25,968 nt of DNA. Origin: a virus. The notes under the pieces were generated by a model. The model saw only the letters and a program-made list of their open reading frames with translations. It was not told the DNA's origin and did no database searches. Both the position numbers and the translations under genes were made by a program. Position 1 is the stretch's first letter; every line of letters begins with the position of its first letter. Positions 25,610 through 25,968 of this stretch are shown piece after piece. The DNA lies in the IMG/VR virus record IMGVR_UViG_3300015371_000150, positions 1 through 25,968 of that record. One strand, written 5' to 3'.

Positions 25610-25640
25610 TTGGCGTCTTGGTATCTAGTTAGGGTATAAT
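25610..25640 (+). promoter_or_regulatory. Promoter for the DNA polymerase gene
   Basis: A perfect TATAAT (25635-25640) with TTGGCG 19 bases upstream (25610-25615), a wide spacer. It lies in an AT-rich gap 27 bases before the TTG start. The strong -10 makes it credible in spite of the poor -35. Confidence 0.55.
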
Positions 25641-25666
25641 TAGACACCTGAAGACGGGGGTAAAAG

Positions 25667-25968
25667 TTGACCAACCAAAATTCCCCTCTAAACACCGGTG
25701 ATCTCGCCAGCAACGCTGGCGAGATCATCGCTCTTTTCACTGACTTCGAGACGTTCTACTCGACCACCTACTCTCTGACCAAGATGTCTCCAGCGGAGTA
25801 CATCCTCGATCCATTGTTCGAGGCCATATGCCTCGGCGTCGCCAACCTTACCGGCGACCCCACCCTGATCGACGGTCCAGAAATCCCCCAATTCGTCCAA
25901 AGGCTGAAAGAGTTCCGTGCCACCACCGGCCGACCGATCTGCATGGTCAGCCATAATGCGCAGTTCGA
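25667..25968 (+). CDS. Family A DNA polymerase, N-terminal 3'-5' exonuclease part (partial, TTG start)
   Basis: First 100 residues of a gene that runs off the window. FTDFETFYSTTYSLTKMSPA (D26 and E28) is the exonuclease ExoI motif in the form DFET common to phage family A polymerases, and VSHNAQF at 94-100 is the start of ExoII (HNAxFD). This is the replicative polymerase with proofreading. No ATG is possible upstream: the in-frame codon two before TTG is a stop. TTG at 25667 has GGGGG six bases upstream and is the only reasonable start. A perfect 13-bp hairpin lies at codons 11-20. Confidence 0.85.
   Translation, partial: MTNQNSPLNTGDLASNAGEIIALFTDFETFYSTTYSLTKMSPAEYILDPLFEAICLGVANLTGDPTLIDGPEIPQFVQRLKEFRATTGRPICMVSHNAQF
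25699..25727 (+). promoter_or_regulatory. Perfect hairpin in the 5' coding part of DNA polymerase
   Basis: TGATCTCGCCAGC pairs perfectly with GCTGGCGAGATCA (13 bp) around AAC, from 32 bases after the TTG. In mRNA it could slow early elongation or stabilise the transcript. There is no T tract after it. Confidence 0.6.

Overview
The window is part of a tailed-phage genome with podovirus-type (P22-like) head genes. It is visibly GC-rich. The style of the small genes (zinc-ribbon, HTH and OmpR-type proteins) suggests a host in the Alphaproteobacteria; that is my inference, not a search result. No integrase, CRISPR array, rRNA or recognisable tRNA is present, and both ends are cut through genes: a collagen-like tail protein at base 1 and a family A DNA polymerase at the right end.

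Left third (1-10958): the virion module, read mostly leftward. From right to left it holds a short operon of six small genes (a GIY-YIG-like protein, a zinc-finger protein, an HTH protein, a small conserved protein and two structural-type paralogues, one with an Ig-like domain). After an interruption come a portal of about 740 residues, four small head-region proteins, a probable scaffold, the major coat protein, a terminator and a fibre with collagen repeats. The interruption at 6586-8666 is a rightward cassette of probable small terminase, a 37-residue ORF and large terminase. A consensus promoter for the leftward operon lies at 11033-11061, with a dyad operator filling its spacer.

Middle (10959-12731): a control region. 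It carries the leftward promoter, a terminator, an unknown 266-residue early protein, then about 640 bases without a convincing gene. That gap is AT-rich and has GGATTA-type iterations, a 13-bp direct repeat, inverted repeats and hairpins, and is my best candidate for a replication origin or early switch.

Right half (12732-25968): about 37 mostly tiny rightward genes, chained by ATGA/TGATG overlaps into short operons separated by terminators. Recognisable members are an OmpR/PhoB-type winged-helix regulator, a zinc/HTH protein, a single-HKD phospholipase-D-like protein, a large protein with a Cys/His-rich C-terminus, several zinc-ribbon proteins, several one-helix membrane proteins, an XRE-like HTH protein and the DNA polymerase.

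The most striking signal is regulatory. Thirteen copies of the dyad CGAACTTNNAAGTTCG are scattered over 18 kb. All 14 arm bases are invariant, only the central two vary, and most copies sit just before ribosome-binding sites; four also supply a gene's stop codon. A second dyad family (consensus TAACCACNGGNGGTTA, six copies) coincides with promoters, Shine-Dalgarno sequences or stop codons. A third word, GAGACTGT, occurs nine times on the plus strand only. Together they suggest a distributed control system, apparently undescribed, with several phage DNA-binding proteins encoded nearby as candidate partners.
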